From: Xanthobacter autotrophicus
GTDB lineage: Bacteria > Pseudomonadota > Alphaproteobacteria > Rhizobiales > Xanthobacteraceae
Reading direction: 5' to 3'
Assembly (NCBI RefSeq): GCF_005871085.1
Contig: NZ_VAUP01000015.1
Location: forward strand, 682,001 to 746,000
Length of the DNA: 64,000 bases
Made by a program: the position numbers and the translations under genes
Notes under the pieces: model-generated
Database searches by the model: none
What the model saw: only the letters and a program-made list of their open reading frames with translations
Told to the model about the DNA's origin: nothing
In this document: positions 25,833 through 34,052 of the stretch, one piece after another
Layout: each line of letters begins with the position of its first letter
Numbering within the stretch: the first letter of the stretch is position 1

Positions 25833-26336
25833 ATGTCCACCAGCTTTCCATCCCGGCGCGGCGTCCTCACTGCGGCGGCGCTGGCTGTCGGCGCGCTCAT
25901 GCTCACCGCTCAAGCGCCCATGGCCCATGAGTTCAAGGCCGGCGCCATCGAGGTCGACCATCCCTGGTCCCGCGCCACGCCCGGCGGCGCCACCGTGGCG
26001 GCAGGCTACCTGACGCTCAAGAACACCGGCGCGACGCCGGACAAGCTGATTTCGGCCACCGCCCCCTTCGCCGGCAAGGTGGAGATCCACGAGATGGCGG
26101 TGAAGGACGGCGTGATGACCATGCGCGCCCTGCCGGACGGCCTTGCCATTCCCGCCGGCGGCTCCGTGGCCCTGAAGCCCGGCTCCTACCACATCATGTT
26201 CCTCAACCTGAAGGAACCGCTGAAGGAAGGCACCAAGGTGGACGGCACCCTGACCTTCGAGAAGGCCGGAACCGTCGCCGTCCAGTATCAGGTGGAAGGC
26301 GTCGGCGCCTCCAACAGCGGGCATAAGGCCCACTGA
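25833..26336 (+). CDS. PCu(A)C-family periplasmic copper chaperone
   Basis: 167 residues. An SRRGVLTAAALAVGALM signal (twin-arginine-like) with cleavage near AHE sends it to the periplasm, where PCu(A)C proteins bind Cu(I) and hand it to cytochrome oxidase. The Met/His copper site is present: His86 and Met88 (KVEIHEMAV), Met95/Met97 (GVMTMRALPDGL), and His120-Met122 (SYHIMFLNLKEPL). The His-rich tail SGHKAH is common. GAGGAG at 25821-25826 precedes the ATG. It follows the receptor and DJ-1-type genes on the same strand, and a cytochrome c oxidase assembly cluster is present in the window, so copper delivery is a coherent theme. Confidence 0.93.
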   Translation: MSTSFPSRRGVLTAAALAVGALMLTAQAPMAHEFKAGAIEVDHPWSRATPGGATVAAGYLTLKNTGATPDKLISATAPFAGKVEIHEMAVKDGVMTMRALPDGLAIPAGGSVALKPGSYHIMFLNLKEPLKEGTKVDGTLTFEKAGTVAVQYQVEGVGASNSGHKAH

Positions 26337-26367
26337 GCCACCAAGCGGCTCCCGCCGCACCAACCAC

Positions 26368-26402
26368 AACGAGCGCCGGCGCTCATCGCGCCGGCGCTCG
26401 TT
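26368..26402 (+). terminator. Intrinsic terminator after the copper cassette
   Basis: AACGAGCGCCGGCG (26368-26381) and its exact complement (26389-26402) form a 14-bp stem with a 7-base loop, 32 bases after the copper chaperone stop. Only a short T run follows, but the stem is very stable. Confidence 0.7.
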
Positions 26403-26532
26403 CCTCAGAATTCAGGTGCTGATGGACAAGGCAACATGGCTGACCGCTAGACCTTCGGAGCCAGCCAGCCACACGCCTCCGAACGCCGCCAGGATGGCCC
26501 CTTAATATCTGATTTTAAAAGATTTTCTGAAC

Positions 26533-26617
26533 TGGTGCGGACGGCGGGACTCGAACCCGCACGCCTTGCGGCGCAAGATTTTAAGTCTCGTGCGTCTACC
26601 GGTTTCGCCACGTCCGC
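26533..26617 (-). tRNA. tRNA-Leu (TAA)
   Basis: Reading the minus strand, an 85-base class II tRNA: acceptor GCGGACG/CGTCCGC, anticodon stem CGAGA/TCTTG around CTTAAAA with anticodon TAA, a long variable arm (CGCCGCAAGGCG), T arm GCGGG-TTCGAGT-CCCGC and encoded CCA at 26533-26535. The class II variable arm and TAA anticodon fix it as leucine. Confidence 0.96.
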
Positions 26618-26698
26618 CCGGACCGGGCGCGCGATCACGACCGGGAGCGGGACTTTAGGGAAGATGGCGGCCGCCGGCAACGCGGCCGCCGCCCGGGT

Positions 26699-27178
26699 TC
26701 ACACCTTACGCGCAGGCTCCTGCCGCGCCGATGCCGCGCCCCGCGCAGGACGGCCGTCTCGCACGCGGCGCTCCAGCTCCAGCTTCCGGCACAGGATCGC
26801 GCCCACCATCAGTCCGCCAATGAGGCTGATGTGTTCCACCACCACGTGGAACTCGAAAAGACGCTTCTCCCCGTCCATGGTCCAGAACGGATGGGCGATG
26901 GGGATGGTGAGTGCCGTGAACACCGCCAGCATGCCGAAGCCGAGCCACGCCGCGCGGTTCAGCACCACCAGGACCGAGCCGACCAGCAGCAGGGCGATCA
27001 CCGCCGGTGCAAACAGCCCTGCCGGCTCCACGCCGAAGAACGACATCTCGGCCAATGTGGCCTGATAGTTCATCAGCTTGTCGAGGCCCGCGCCCCAGAA
27101 GATGAAGGTGAGCAGCAGGCGCGCGACCACGCCGAAGATGGGGCTCGCCAGGAGGGCGGCGAGAGGAGATGGGGTCAA
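26699..27178 (-). CDS. DoxX-family membrane protein
   Basis: 159 residues with four membrane helices: FGVVARLLLTFIFWGAGLDK first, then APAVIALLLVGSVLVVL, GMLAVFTALTIPIA and HISLIGGLMVGAILC. The FIFWGAGLDKLMNY opening and HPFW segment are characteristic of DoxX/DoxD-like proteins, quinone-related or redox membrane proteins with varied roles. I chose TTG 27178, preceded by AAAGGTG, since the upstream frame to 27247 is basic and unlike the family. The C-terminus is Arg-rich and cytoplasmic. It is 130 bases from the IscA-type gene, same strand. Confidence 0.8.
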   Translation of the reverse strand: MTPSPLAALLASPIFGVVARLLLTFIFWGAGLDKLMNYQATLAEMSFFGVEPAGLFAPAVIALLLVGSVLVVLNRAAWLGFGMLAVFTALTIPIAHPFWTMDGEKRLFEFHVVVEHISLIGGLMVGAILCRKLELERRVRDGRPARGAASARQEPARKV

Positions 27179-27308
27179 GATGGCACCTTTCGTGCTGTTA
27201 AGACAACGCGGCGACGCCCGCCCGCGCTTCACGCGGACGGTCTGCACCGCCCGCTCCTCTTGTCCCAGTGCCGATGAACCGCAGCTGAACCCTCAAATCA
27301 GCCGCCGT

Positions 27309-27734
27309 TCAGCCCTGTCCGGACGGAGCACCCGCATCGACCGGCGTGATCGCGACCGATTCCCCGCAGCCGCACGACGAGGTCTGGTTGGGATTGTTGA
27401 ACACGAACTGGGACGAGACCTTGTCAGTCTTGAAATCCATTTCGGTGCCAAGGAGGAAGAGCACGGCCTTGGTATCCACCACCACCTTCACGCCCTTGTC
27501 TTCCACGACGGAATCGAAGGGAGCGATCTCGGTGGTGAAATCCATCTTGTAGGACATGCCGGCACAGCCGCCAGTCTCGATGCCCACGCGCAATGCCGTG
27601 CCAGGCTCGGCCGCGGCGAGGATCTCGCGCAGCTGGTCGGCGGCAGCATCGGTGATACGGATAATCGGCGGCAGGCTCCGCTTGGCGGACGTCTTTGCGG
27701 GAGCTGCGGCGGACGGGTCTGAAGCAACGCTCAT
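27309..27734 (-). CDS. erpA: IscA/ErpA-type iron-sulfur cluster insertion protein
   Basis: A-type Fe-S carrier of 141 residues. The three conserved cysteines are present: GGCAGMSYKMDF and SSCGCGESV. The core starts at IIRITDAAADQLREIL; an Ala/Ser-rich leader of about 23 residues precedes it, common in alphaproteobacterial versions. These proteins pass [2Fe-2S] or [4Fe-4S] clusters to apo-enzymes; complex I encoded further along would be a major client. SCGCGES favours the ErpA/SufA type; which of the two is not certain. Confidence 0.88.
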   Translation of the reverse strand: MSVASDPSAAAPAKTSAKRSLPPIIRITDAAADQLREILAAAEPGTALRVGIETGGCAGMSYKMDFTTEIAPFDSVVEDKGVKVVVDTKAVLFLLGTEMDFKTDKVSSQFVFNNPNQTSSCGCGESVAITPVDAGAPSGQG

Positions 27735-28064
27735 GGGAAATCTCCGAGCCTTGCCGTTTCAAGGACGGCGGGCACCTCCCTTAAATGGAGGATGAGAGGC
27801 GCGCTCACAAGGCTCCAGATCTCTACAGGGCCAGATCGAAGCCGAGGGCATGGGCGCGAACCGACCATCGCGCTCCCGGCACCGGTGGGAACAGCGGTCC
27901 GAAATGACGCAGGTCCATCACAACGCCAAAGTGGCTGAGCCGTTGTTTTTGATGCGAAAAACCTCTATCGAATCTGTAATTATAGAGGTATTAAAATGCT
28001 CCACGCGATCCGCTCCGTGGCGCTTGCGGCTGGACGATAGGCGGAGTGCTGGACTGATGGGACA
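27735..28064. other. Intergenic region between erpA and the PAS-GGDEF-EAL gene
   Basis: 330 bases between divergent genes, no credible gene. It should hold both promoters. 27940-27995 is locally A+T-rich and contains the inverted repeat listed separately. Confidence 0.5.
27961..27989. promoter_or_regulatory. Inverted repeat upstream of the PAS-GGDEF-EAL gene
   Basis: ACCTCTAT (27961-27968) and ATAGAGGT (27982-27989) are perfect complements across 13 A+T-rich bases, 76 bases before the start codon. The spacing suits either a protein operator with half-sites two turns apart or an RNA hairpin in the leader. Confidence 0.4.
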
Positions 28065-30458
28065 ATGAAGGCCCGCGGTGCCATGTTCCTCTCCGTCCTC
28101 TCATGGGGTCTGACCCTGTTGTCCGTATGGACCGGTCCGGCGGCGGCCGTGCCTTGGCATGGCGAGACCGAGCCCCCAGGGTTTCCCTCCCTTCAGGTCG
28201 CAATCCTGGCGAGTTGTGCGCTTCTGCTGATACTGGTCATCGCGCGAAGGCTCATCCGGAAACCACGCCCGTACGTCGGTGAGCGTGAACCGGCGGCGAT
28301 GGCCCTGATGGCCAGCCTCCGCGCCACGCCTGAGCACACCGCGACCGGTTCGGGCGCCTCCGGCAGCACAGACATGGCCTTGCGGGAAAACGAGGAGCGC
28401 CTGGATCTCGCGGTCAGGGGGTCGAACCAGGGCGTCTTCGACATGGATGTGCGCCGCGATGGCCTGTATCTCTCGCCGCGTGCCCGGGACATCCTCGGCC
28501 TTCCACCCGACGCGCCGGTCGACGTACGCCATGCCTTCTGGCAGCTGTTGGGCGGCGTGGATCGGCGCAAGGTGGCCGCTGCGCGCAAGCTTCTCGTCAG
28601 GGGCAACGAGACCCCCATAGATCTCGACATCACCCTTCGCCAGCCCGACGGTGCAAGTCGCGATGTCCGGTGGCATGGCCTCGCTATCCGCGACGATGCG
28701 CGCGTCGTGACCCGCGTGGTGGGCATGATCACGGACGTCACGGAACACAAGCGGAGCGAGCGCCACCTTCGCCTCGCCGCAGCGGTGTTCGCCAGCTCGC
28801 ACGATGGCCTTGTGGTGACGGACCTTGACGCGGTGATTTCCGCGATCAATCCGGCGTTTTCCCAAATCACCGGCTACGCTGAGGATGAGATCCTCGGCAA
28901 GACCATGCGAACCATGCATTCCGGCCGGCACGACCGCGAATTCTACCGCGCCATGTGGGGGGCGCTCACGTCGACGGGCGTCTGGCAGGGCGAGATCTGG
29001 AACCGCCGCAAGAACGGCGAGATCTTTCTCCAGCAGCTCGCCATCCGCACGGTCTATGACGACAAGGGCGCACCGCAGAATTATGTGGGCGCCTTCCAGG
29101 ACATCACCCAGATCAAGCATTCCGAATTCGAGCTGGACCGGATCGCCCACTACGATTCCCTCACCGATCTGCCAAACCGCACCCTGCTCGCATCCCTCCT
29201 CGACCTCGCCGTCAGCCGGGCCGGCAAGAGCTGCGCCGTGCTGTTCCTGGACCTGGACCGCTTCAAGACGGTCAACGACAGCCTCGGCCACATGGCCGGC
29301 GATACCGTGCTGAAGGCGGCAGCCGATCGCATCCACGCCGCGCTCGATGGCGATGCGACCCTCGGCCATTATGGTGCCGACGAATTCGTGGTGATCCTCG
29401 AGGAGATCGAAGGGCCCCATGATGCGGCCATGACCGCCACCCGCCTGATCGACGAGTTGGCGCGCCCCTTCACCGTCGGGGACGGCGAAATCTATCTGGG
29501 CGCCAGCGTGGGCATCAGCCTCCATCCGTTCGACGCCGACGATGCCGCCCAGCTCCTTCAGCACGCCAATACCGCCTTAGCGGAGGCGAAAGCGCAGGGA
29601 CGCGGGATCTATGCCTTCTACACCCAGGCCCTCACCCGCAGCGCCCGGGTCCGCATGGAGATGGAGGCGGATCTCAGGCGCGGTCTCGCCCGCGAGGAAT
29701 TCCGCCTGAACTTTCAGCCGGTGGTCGACCTGTCCAGCGGACGCATCGTCGGCGCCGAGGCGCTGGTGCGCTGGCAGAGCCCCGCGCTTGGCCTTGTCCC
29801 GCCCAACCGCTTCATCCCGCTCGCCGAGGAAACCGGCCTCATCGAGCCGCTGGGCGACTGGGTGCTTGAGCAAGCCTGCCGCCAGATGGTGCACTGGACC
29901 GAGGCCGGGGCCGACCTCGATTTCATCGCCGTGAACCTGTCGCCGCGCCAGTTCCAGCGGGGCGCCCTGTGCGCGCACATGGAAGACGTGCTGCGCCGCA
30001 CCGGGCTTCCCGCCGCGCGGCTGGAGGTGGAAATCACCGAGAACGTTCTGTTCGGCGCCGCCGCGTCAGCCGAGCGCAAGCTGCATGACATGCGCGACAG
30101 CGGCGTGCGCATCGCGCTCGACGATTTCGGCACCGGATATTCGTCCCTGGCCTATCTGAAGCGCTTTCCCATCTCCAAGCTGAAGATCGACCGCAGCTTC
30201 GTGCACGACCTGCCGCGCGCGGCAGATGCGGAAATCGCGACCGCCATCATTTCCATCGCCCGCGCCCTTGGGCTCGACGTGGTGGCGGAGGGCATCGAGA
30301 CACCCGAGCAATGCGCCTTCCTTAAGGGACGCGGCTGCGGCTATGGGCAGGGCTACCTGTTCGGCCGCGCAGTAACCAGCGAACGCTTCCTGCACCTCGC
30401 GCTACGGGGACAGATCGTCGTCGCGATCGCCCATCCGGGCAGCGCCCTGCTCCATTGA
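28065..30458 (+). CDS. Membrane PAS-GGDEF-EAL cyclic-di-GMP protein
   Basis: 797 residues. Two hydrophobic segments (about 7-27, 43-62) are followed by two PAS domains (about 105-230 and 235-360, each closing near a PAC-type V(V)GxxxDIT), a GGDEF domain and an EAL domain. The GGDEF signature is degenerate: Gly437-Ala438-Asp439-Glu440-Phe441, and no RxxD inhibitory site precedes it, so cyclase activity may be weak or regulatory. The EAL domain keeps EAL at 565-567, NLSPRQF, EITENV and Asp686-Asp687 in LDDFGTGYSS, so phosphodiesterase activity is likely. The net effect would be c-di-GMP breakdown in response to a PAS signal. ATG 28065 lacks a strong ribosome site. Confidence 0.92.
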   Translation: MKARGAMFLSVLSWGLTLLSVWTGPAAAVPWHGETEPPGFPSLQVAILASCALLLILVIARRLIRKPRPYVGEREPAAMALMASLRATPEHTATGSGASGSTDMALRENEERLDLAVRGSNQGVFDMDVRRDGLYLSPRARDILGLPPDAPVDVRHAFWQLLGGVDRRKVAAARKLLVRGNETPIDLDITLRQPDGASRDVRWHGLAIRDDARVVTRVVGMITDVTEHKRSERHLRLAAAVFASSHDGLVVTDLDAVISAINPAFSQITGYAEDEILGKTMRTMHSGRHDREFYRAMWGALTSTGVWQGEIWNRRKNGEIFLQQLAIRTVYDDKGAPQNYVGAFQDITQIKHSEFELDRIAHYDSLTDLPNRTLLASLLDLAVSRAGKSCAVLFLDLDRFKTVNDSLGHMAGDTVLKAAADRIHAALDGDATLGHYGADEFVVILEEIEGPHDAAMTATRLIDELARPFTVGDGEIYLGASVGISLHPFDADDAAQLLQHANTALAEAKAQGRGIYAFYTQALTRSARVRMEMEADLRRGLAREEFRLNFQPVVDLSSGRIVGAEALVRWQSPALGLVPPNRFIPLAEETGLIEPLGDWVLEQACRQMVHWTEAGADLDFIAVNLSPRQFQRGALCAHMEDVLRRTGLPAARLEVEITENVLFGAAASAERKLHDMRDSGVRIALDDFGTGYSSLAYLKRFPISKLKIDRSFVHDLPRAADAEIATAIISIARALGLDVVAEGIETPEQCAFLKGRGCGYGQGYLFGRAVTSERFLHLALRGQIVVAIAHPGSALLH

Positions 30459-30513
30459 CCCCGGCCTGGTCCTTCCCCCAGACAGCAGCCGGGGCGACCG
30501 GCGCGGCTCTGTA

Positions 30514-30783
30514 TCAGTCCTTGGTGTCGAAGGGCATGGGCAGGTCTTCGAGTGAGACGGTGCCGCTGGTGATGAGCCAGACGATGCCGGCCGTGATCAC
30601 CGCCGCGAGGATCGTGGTGGCGAGGGCCTTCTTGAGCAGGGCGGGACGCACCGGCGCGCCCGGTTCGGTGCCGGGCGTGATGTCCTGGCTCTCCGCCTGC
30701 GAGCGCACGCCCCAAGGCAGGACCGCGAACAGCGCGATCCACCAGACGATGAAATAGATGGCGACAACGGCACCAATCGACAC
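30514..30783 (-). CDS. DUF1467 family membrane protein
   Basis: 89 residues with two membrane helices: VVAIYFIVWWIALFAVLPWG at the front and ALATTILAAVITAGIVWLI after a hydrophilic loop. The IYFxVWWxxLFAVLPxGVRSQ opening is diagnostic of DUF1467, an alphaproteobacterial family of unknown function that usually lies just after mce, as here (125 bases). Converges with the GGDEF-EAL gene. Confidence 0.9.
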   Translation of the reverse strand: MSIGAVVAIYFIVWWIALFAVLPWGVRSQAESQDITPGTEPGAPVRPALLKKALATTILAAVITAGIVWLITSGTVSLEDLPMPFDTKD

Positions 30784-30810
30784 GCGACATTCCCCGTTGG
30801 AGCACGCACC

Positions 30811-30859
30811 GATCCGACAGCACCGCCACCGGACCGGACAACGCGTTCTCTCTTTTGAG
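30811..30859. repeat. 49-base dispersed repeat (copy A)
   Basis: Aligns without gaps to 54489-54537, 37 of 49 bases identical by eye, best over the last 24 (AACGCRTTCTCTYTYTTGAG). Lies in the gap between DUF1467 and mce. The two copies flank regions of unrelated genes. Confidence 0.5.
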
Positions 30860-30907
30860 CTTCAGAGGCGGACTTGACCGAACCCACAGGCAAGTCCCAC
30901 CGTCAGG

Positions 30908-31312
30908 TCAGGCCTGCTCCAGTTCCACCAGAGTGCCGTTGAAGTCCTTGGGGTGCAGGAACAGCACCGGCTTGCCATGGGCACCGATCTTGGGATCACC
31001 CGAACCGAGCACGCGGGCGCCCGTGGCCTTGAGCTGGTCCCGGGCGGTGAGGATGTCATCCACTTCATAGCAGATGTGGTGGATGCCGCCGTCCGGATTC
31101 CGCTCCAGGAACTTGGCGATGGGAGAGTTCTCACCCAGCGGCTCCAGGAACTCGATCTTGGTGTTTGGCAGGGTGACGAACACCGTGGTCACGCCATGCT
31201 CTTCCTGCGGCACGGCGGCCGAAACGTCAGCGCCCAGGGTATCGCGATACAGCGCGGAGGCGGCGGCGATGTCGCGCACCGCAATGGCCACATGGTTCAG
31301 GCGTCCGATCAT
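30908..31312 (-). CDS. mce: Methylmalonyl-CoA epimerase
   Basis: VOC-fold metalloenzyme of 134 residues interconverting (R)- and (S)-methylmalonyl-CoA in propionate metabolism. Paired VOC modules open with IGRLNHVAIAVRDIAAASAL and GGIHHICYEVDDI; metal-binding His in the first and second modules and Glu in GTLVELEQA at the end are present. The length is typical. Placement after the RNase J gene and before DUF1467 is the usual order in this bacterial group. Confidence 0.93.
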   Translation of the reverse strand: MIGRLNHVAIAVRDIAAASALYRDTLGADVSAAVPQEEHGVTTVFVTLPNTKIEFLEPLGENSPIAKFLERNPDGGIHHICYEVDDILTARDQLKATGARVLGSGDPKIGAHGKPVLFLHPKDFNGTLVELEQA

Positions 31313-31403
31313 GATTTCCTCCGCTCAGGTCTTCCGATCCATACCGCAAGCGGAGCCGGCGCGGAACACGCCGGAGGTCGAAGACGGAGCCGACCGGCCC
31401 CGC

Positions 31404-33077
31404 TCACACCTCCAGGATGTGGACGTGGCACACCGGCTTCTTGCCCCACACCGCGTTCACGGCGCTGCGCACTGCGCGTTCCAGGGTTTCCGCCAGCGCA
31501 TCGGGATCGCGGCGGCGGGCCTTCGGCAGGTTGTCGAGCGTCGCCACCACCGTGTCGAGCACGTGGTCGAGCATGTCGATGCCGCCCTCCCCCCGCTCGG
31601 GAACACCGGTGATCTCCACCGACGGGTCGCCGGCCAGGCCACCCTGTCGGTCCACGGCGACCGCGACCGACACCGCGCCCACGAAGGAGAGCTTGCGCCG
31701 CTCCGGAATCGAGCGACCGCCCTCAGGGATCAGCAGCCTTCCGTCCTTGTAGAGACGGCCGAAGGGCACGTCGTCGACCCGCTCGGCCGGACCGGGAGCA
31801 AGACGGATGACGTTGCCATCATAGCAATTGACCACCTCGGGCACGCCGAGACTGCGCGCGAGCTGCGCATGTTCATGCAGGTGCAGCGCCTCGCCATGCA
31901 CCGGGATCGACACCTGGGGCCGCACCATCCGGTACATTTCCGCCAGTTCGCCCCGGCGCGGATGGCCGGACACATGGACCAGGGCCTTGCGATCCGTCAG
32001 CACCTCAACGCCCCTTTTGGTGAGGGCGTTGACGATGTGGTTCACCACCTTCTCGTTGCCGGGAATGGTGCGCGAGGAGAACACCACCAGATCGCCGGGC
32101 GACAGGGCAATCTCCGGATGGTCGTCATCGGCGATGCGGCGCAGCGCGGCGCGCTGCTCCCCCTGGCTTCCGGTGAGGATGGCCACCACCTTCTCGCGCG
32201 GCAGGTAGCCGTAGGCCTCGGCAGTGCGGAAGGCCGGCACGCCATCCAGCAGGCCCTGCTCGCGGGCGACGCCGATGACGCGCTCCAGCGCGCGGCCCAC
32301 CACCACCACCTCGCGGCCGTTGGCATAGGCCGATTCGGCGATGCCACGGATGCGCGCCACGTTGGAGGAGAAAGTGGTGAAAGCCACCCGGTGCTTCGCC
32401 TTGCCGACGATCTCCCGGAGCGAGGCCCCCACATCCGCCTCGGAGGGCGAGACGCCGTCACGGACGGCGTTGGTGGAATCGCAGATGATGGCGCGCACGC
32501 CCTCGTCGCCCAGCGCCTTGAGACGGGCGATGTCCGTGGGCAGGCCGACCACCGGGGTGGGATCGAGCTTCCAATCGCCGGTGTGGACCACCAACCCCAC
32601 CTTGGTGCGGATCGCCAGGGCGTGGCTGTCCGGGATCGAATGGGCCACCGGGATGAATTCCACCCCGAACGGTCCGATATCCACAGTGCCGCCGCTGCGC
32701 ACCACGGTAACCGGCAGTTGGGAGGGCGCGCCAGGCTCGCCCGCGCGCTTGGCTTCCAGCAGCCCGGCCGTGAAGCGGGTGGTGTAGATGGGGCACTTCA
32801 GGCGCGGCCACAGGTCCAGCACGGCGCCGATATGGTCCTCGTGGGCATGGGTGAGGACCAGGCCCGCGATGTGCTTCTTCTCACCCTCAAGGAAGCGGAT
32901 GTCGGGCAGGACGAGGTCGACGCCCGGTGCCTCCTCGCCCGCGAAGCTCATGCCGAGGTCGACGATGAGCCAGGTGCGGGCCTTGCGCGGACCAAAGCCG
33001 TACAGGCCGAGGTTCATGCCGATCTCGCCGACCCCACCGAGGGGTGCGAAGACCAGTTCGTCCGTGGGTGCCATCAA
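31404..33077 (-). CDS. rnj: Ribonuclease J
   Basis: Metallo-beta-lactamase/beta-CASP nuclease of 557 residues with both endo- and 5'-to-3' exonuclease activity in RNA turnover. The zinc motif is LTHAHEDHIGAVLDL with His77, His79, Asp81 and His82; the second His motif is HTGDWKLD, and the beta-CASP region has FSSNVARIRGIAESA and HVSGHPRRGEL. The C-terminal domain (ending HILEV) is intact. It is separated from birA by 204 bases. Alphaproteobacteria commonly have RNase J in this position after the nuo operon. Confidence 0.93.
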   Translation of the reverse strand: MMAPTDELVFAPLGGVGEIGMNLGLYGFGPRKARTWLIVDLGMSFAGEEAPGVDLVLPDIRFLEGEKKHIAGLVLTHAHEDHIGAVLDLWPRLKCPIYTTRFTAGLLEAKRAGEPGAPSQLPVTVVRSGGTVDIGPFGVEFIPVAHSIPDSHALAIRTKVGLVVHTGDWKLDPTPVVGLPTDIARLKALGDEGVRAIICDSTNAVRDGVSPSEADVGASLREIVGKAKHRVAFTTFSSNVARIRGIAESAYANGREVVVVGRALERVIGVAREQGLLDGVPAFRTAEAYGYLPREKVVAILTGSQGEQRAALRRIADDDHPEIALSPGDLVVFSSRTIPGNEKVVNHIVNALTKRGVEVLTDRKALVHVSGHPRRGELAEMYRMVRPQVSIPVHGEALHLHEHAQLARSLGVPEVVNCYDGNVIRLAPGPAERVDDVPFGRLYKDGRLLIPEGGRSIPERRKLSFVGAVSVAVAVDRQGGLAGDPSVEITGVPERGEGGIDMLDHVLDTVVATLDNLPKARRRDPDALAETLERAVRSAVNAVWGKKPVCHVHILEV

Positions 33078-33281
33078 AGCGTCACTTCCAAACGCGGCAC
33101 CCGCGCCGAGAAGGCCCCGGCAAGGACCGGAGCACGCGGGCGGGCGCGCCGAAAATCAGGAGGCTGGCGGACGTGGTCCGCTCGAGCCAGGGGCGGGCAA
33201 TCAGGATCGAACCCAATGAAGCGGGCCACGGCCCGCAATGCAAGCGCCGCAACGCAAGGGGCCGCACGAAGTCGGCGCCGC

Positions 33282-34049
33282 TCAATCCGACTTGCCGAGC
33301 GAAACATCTCCGGCGGTGATGATTTCGGCGATGCCATCCTTGCGACGCAGCATCATGGCCCCACGGGTATCGATGTTCTCGAAGCGGCCCACCACCTCGC
33401 GCTCGCCGATCTTGACGCTCACCTGGTCGCCCATGCCGAGCGCGTAGCGCATCCAGTCCGTGCGGATGGCGGGAAAGCCCGCGCCGGCGTTCCACTGGTT
33501 GAGCCGCACCGCCATGGCAAGGTCGAGTGCCTCCAGCAGCCGATCAGGCGCCGTCGGAGCGCCGGATGCCTCAAGGCTGGTGGCGCGATAGGGGAGATCG
33601 TCGGGGTGGTGGAGGCAGTTGACACCGAAGCCAATCACCGCAGCGGGCCGCCCCGAGGGGTCGCTGCCGCCCTCCACCAGGATACCAGCAACCTTTCCGC
33701 CGTCCAGCAGCAGGTCGTTAGGCCATTTGAGCTTGAGCGCGTCCGGCCGGATCTGCGGCGCAGCGGCGAGCACCGCATCACGCAGGGCGAGGCCAGCCAC
33801 GAAGCAGAGCTGCGCCAGATTGGCTACCGGCGCGGGATTGGGCAGCACCAGGCTGGCAAACAAATTGCCAAGCTCCGACGTCCACGGACGCCCCCTCCGG
33901 CCACGGCCGGAGGTCTGGATGTCGGCCACCAGCCAGACCGGAAAGGTCTCGCTCCGGGCAAGGCGCGCCATCCCCTCAGCGTTTGTGGAGCCGATCTGGG
34001 TGAAGCGGACGATGGGAACCGTGGAACCCTGGAATTCGTAATGAGCCAT
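33282..34049 (-). CDS. birA: Biotin--[acetyl-CoA carboxylase] ligase, monofunctional
   Basis: Biotin protein ligase of 255 residues that adenylates biotin and attaches it to carboxylase carrier proteins. The biotinyl-AMP loop appears as TSGRGRRGRPWTSELGNLFA, with KWPNDLLLDGGKVAGILVEG downstream and a C-terminal cap ending AGDVSLGKSD. There is no N-terminal winged helix, so unlike the E. coli protein it cannot act as the biotin-operon repressor. It starts three bases after the nuoN stop, making it part of the complex I operon. Confidence 0.93.
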   Translation of the reverse strand: MAHYEFQGSTVPIVRFTQIGSTNAEGMARLARSETFPVWLVADIQTSGRGRRGRPWTSELGNLFASLVLPNPAPVANLAQLCFVAGLALRDAVLAAAPQIRPDALKLKWPNDLLLDGGKVAGILVEGGSDPSGRPAAVIGFGVNCLHHPDDLPYRATSLEASGAPTAPDRLLEALDLAMAVRLNQWNAGAGFPAIRTDWMRYALGMGDQVSVKIGEREVVGRFENIDTRGAMMLRRKDGIAEIITAGDVSLGKSD

Positions 34050-34052
34050 CGA

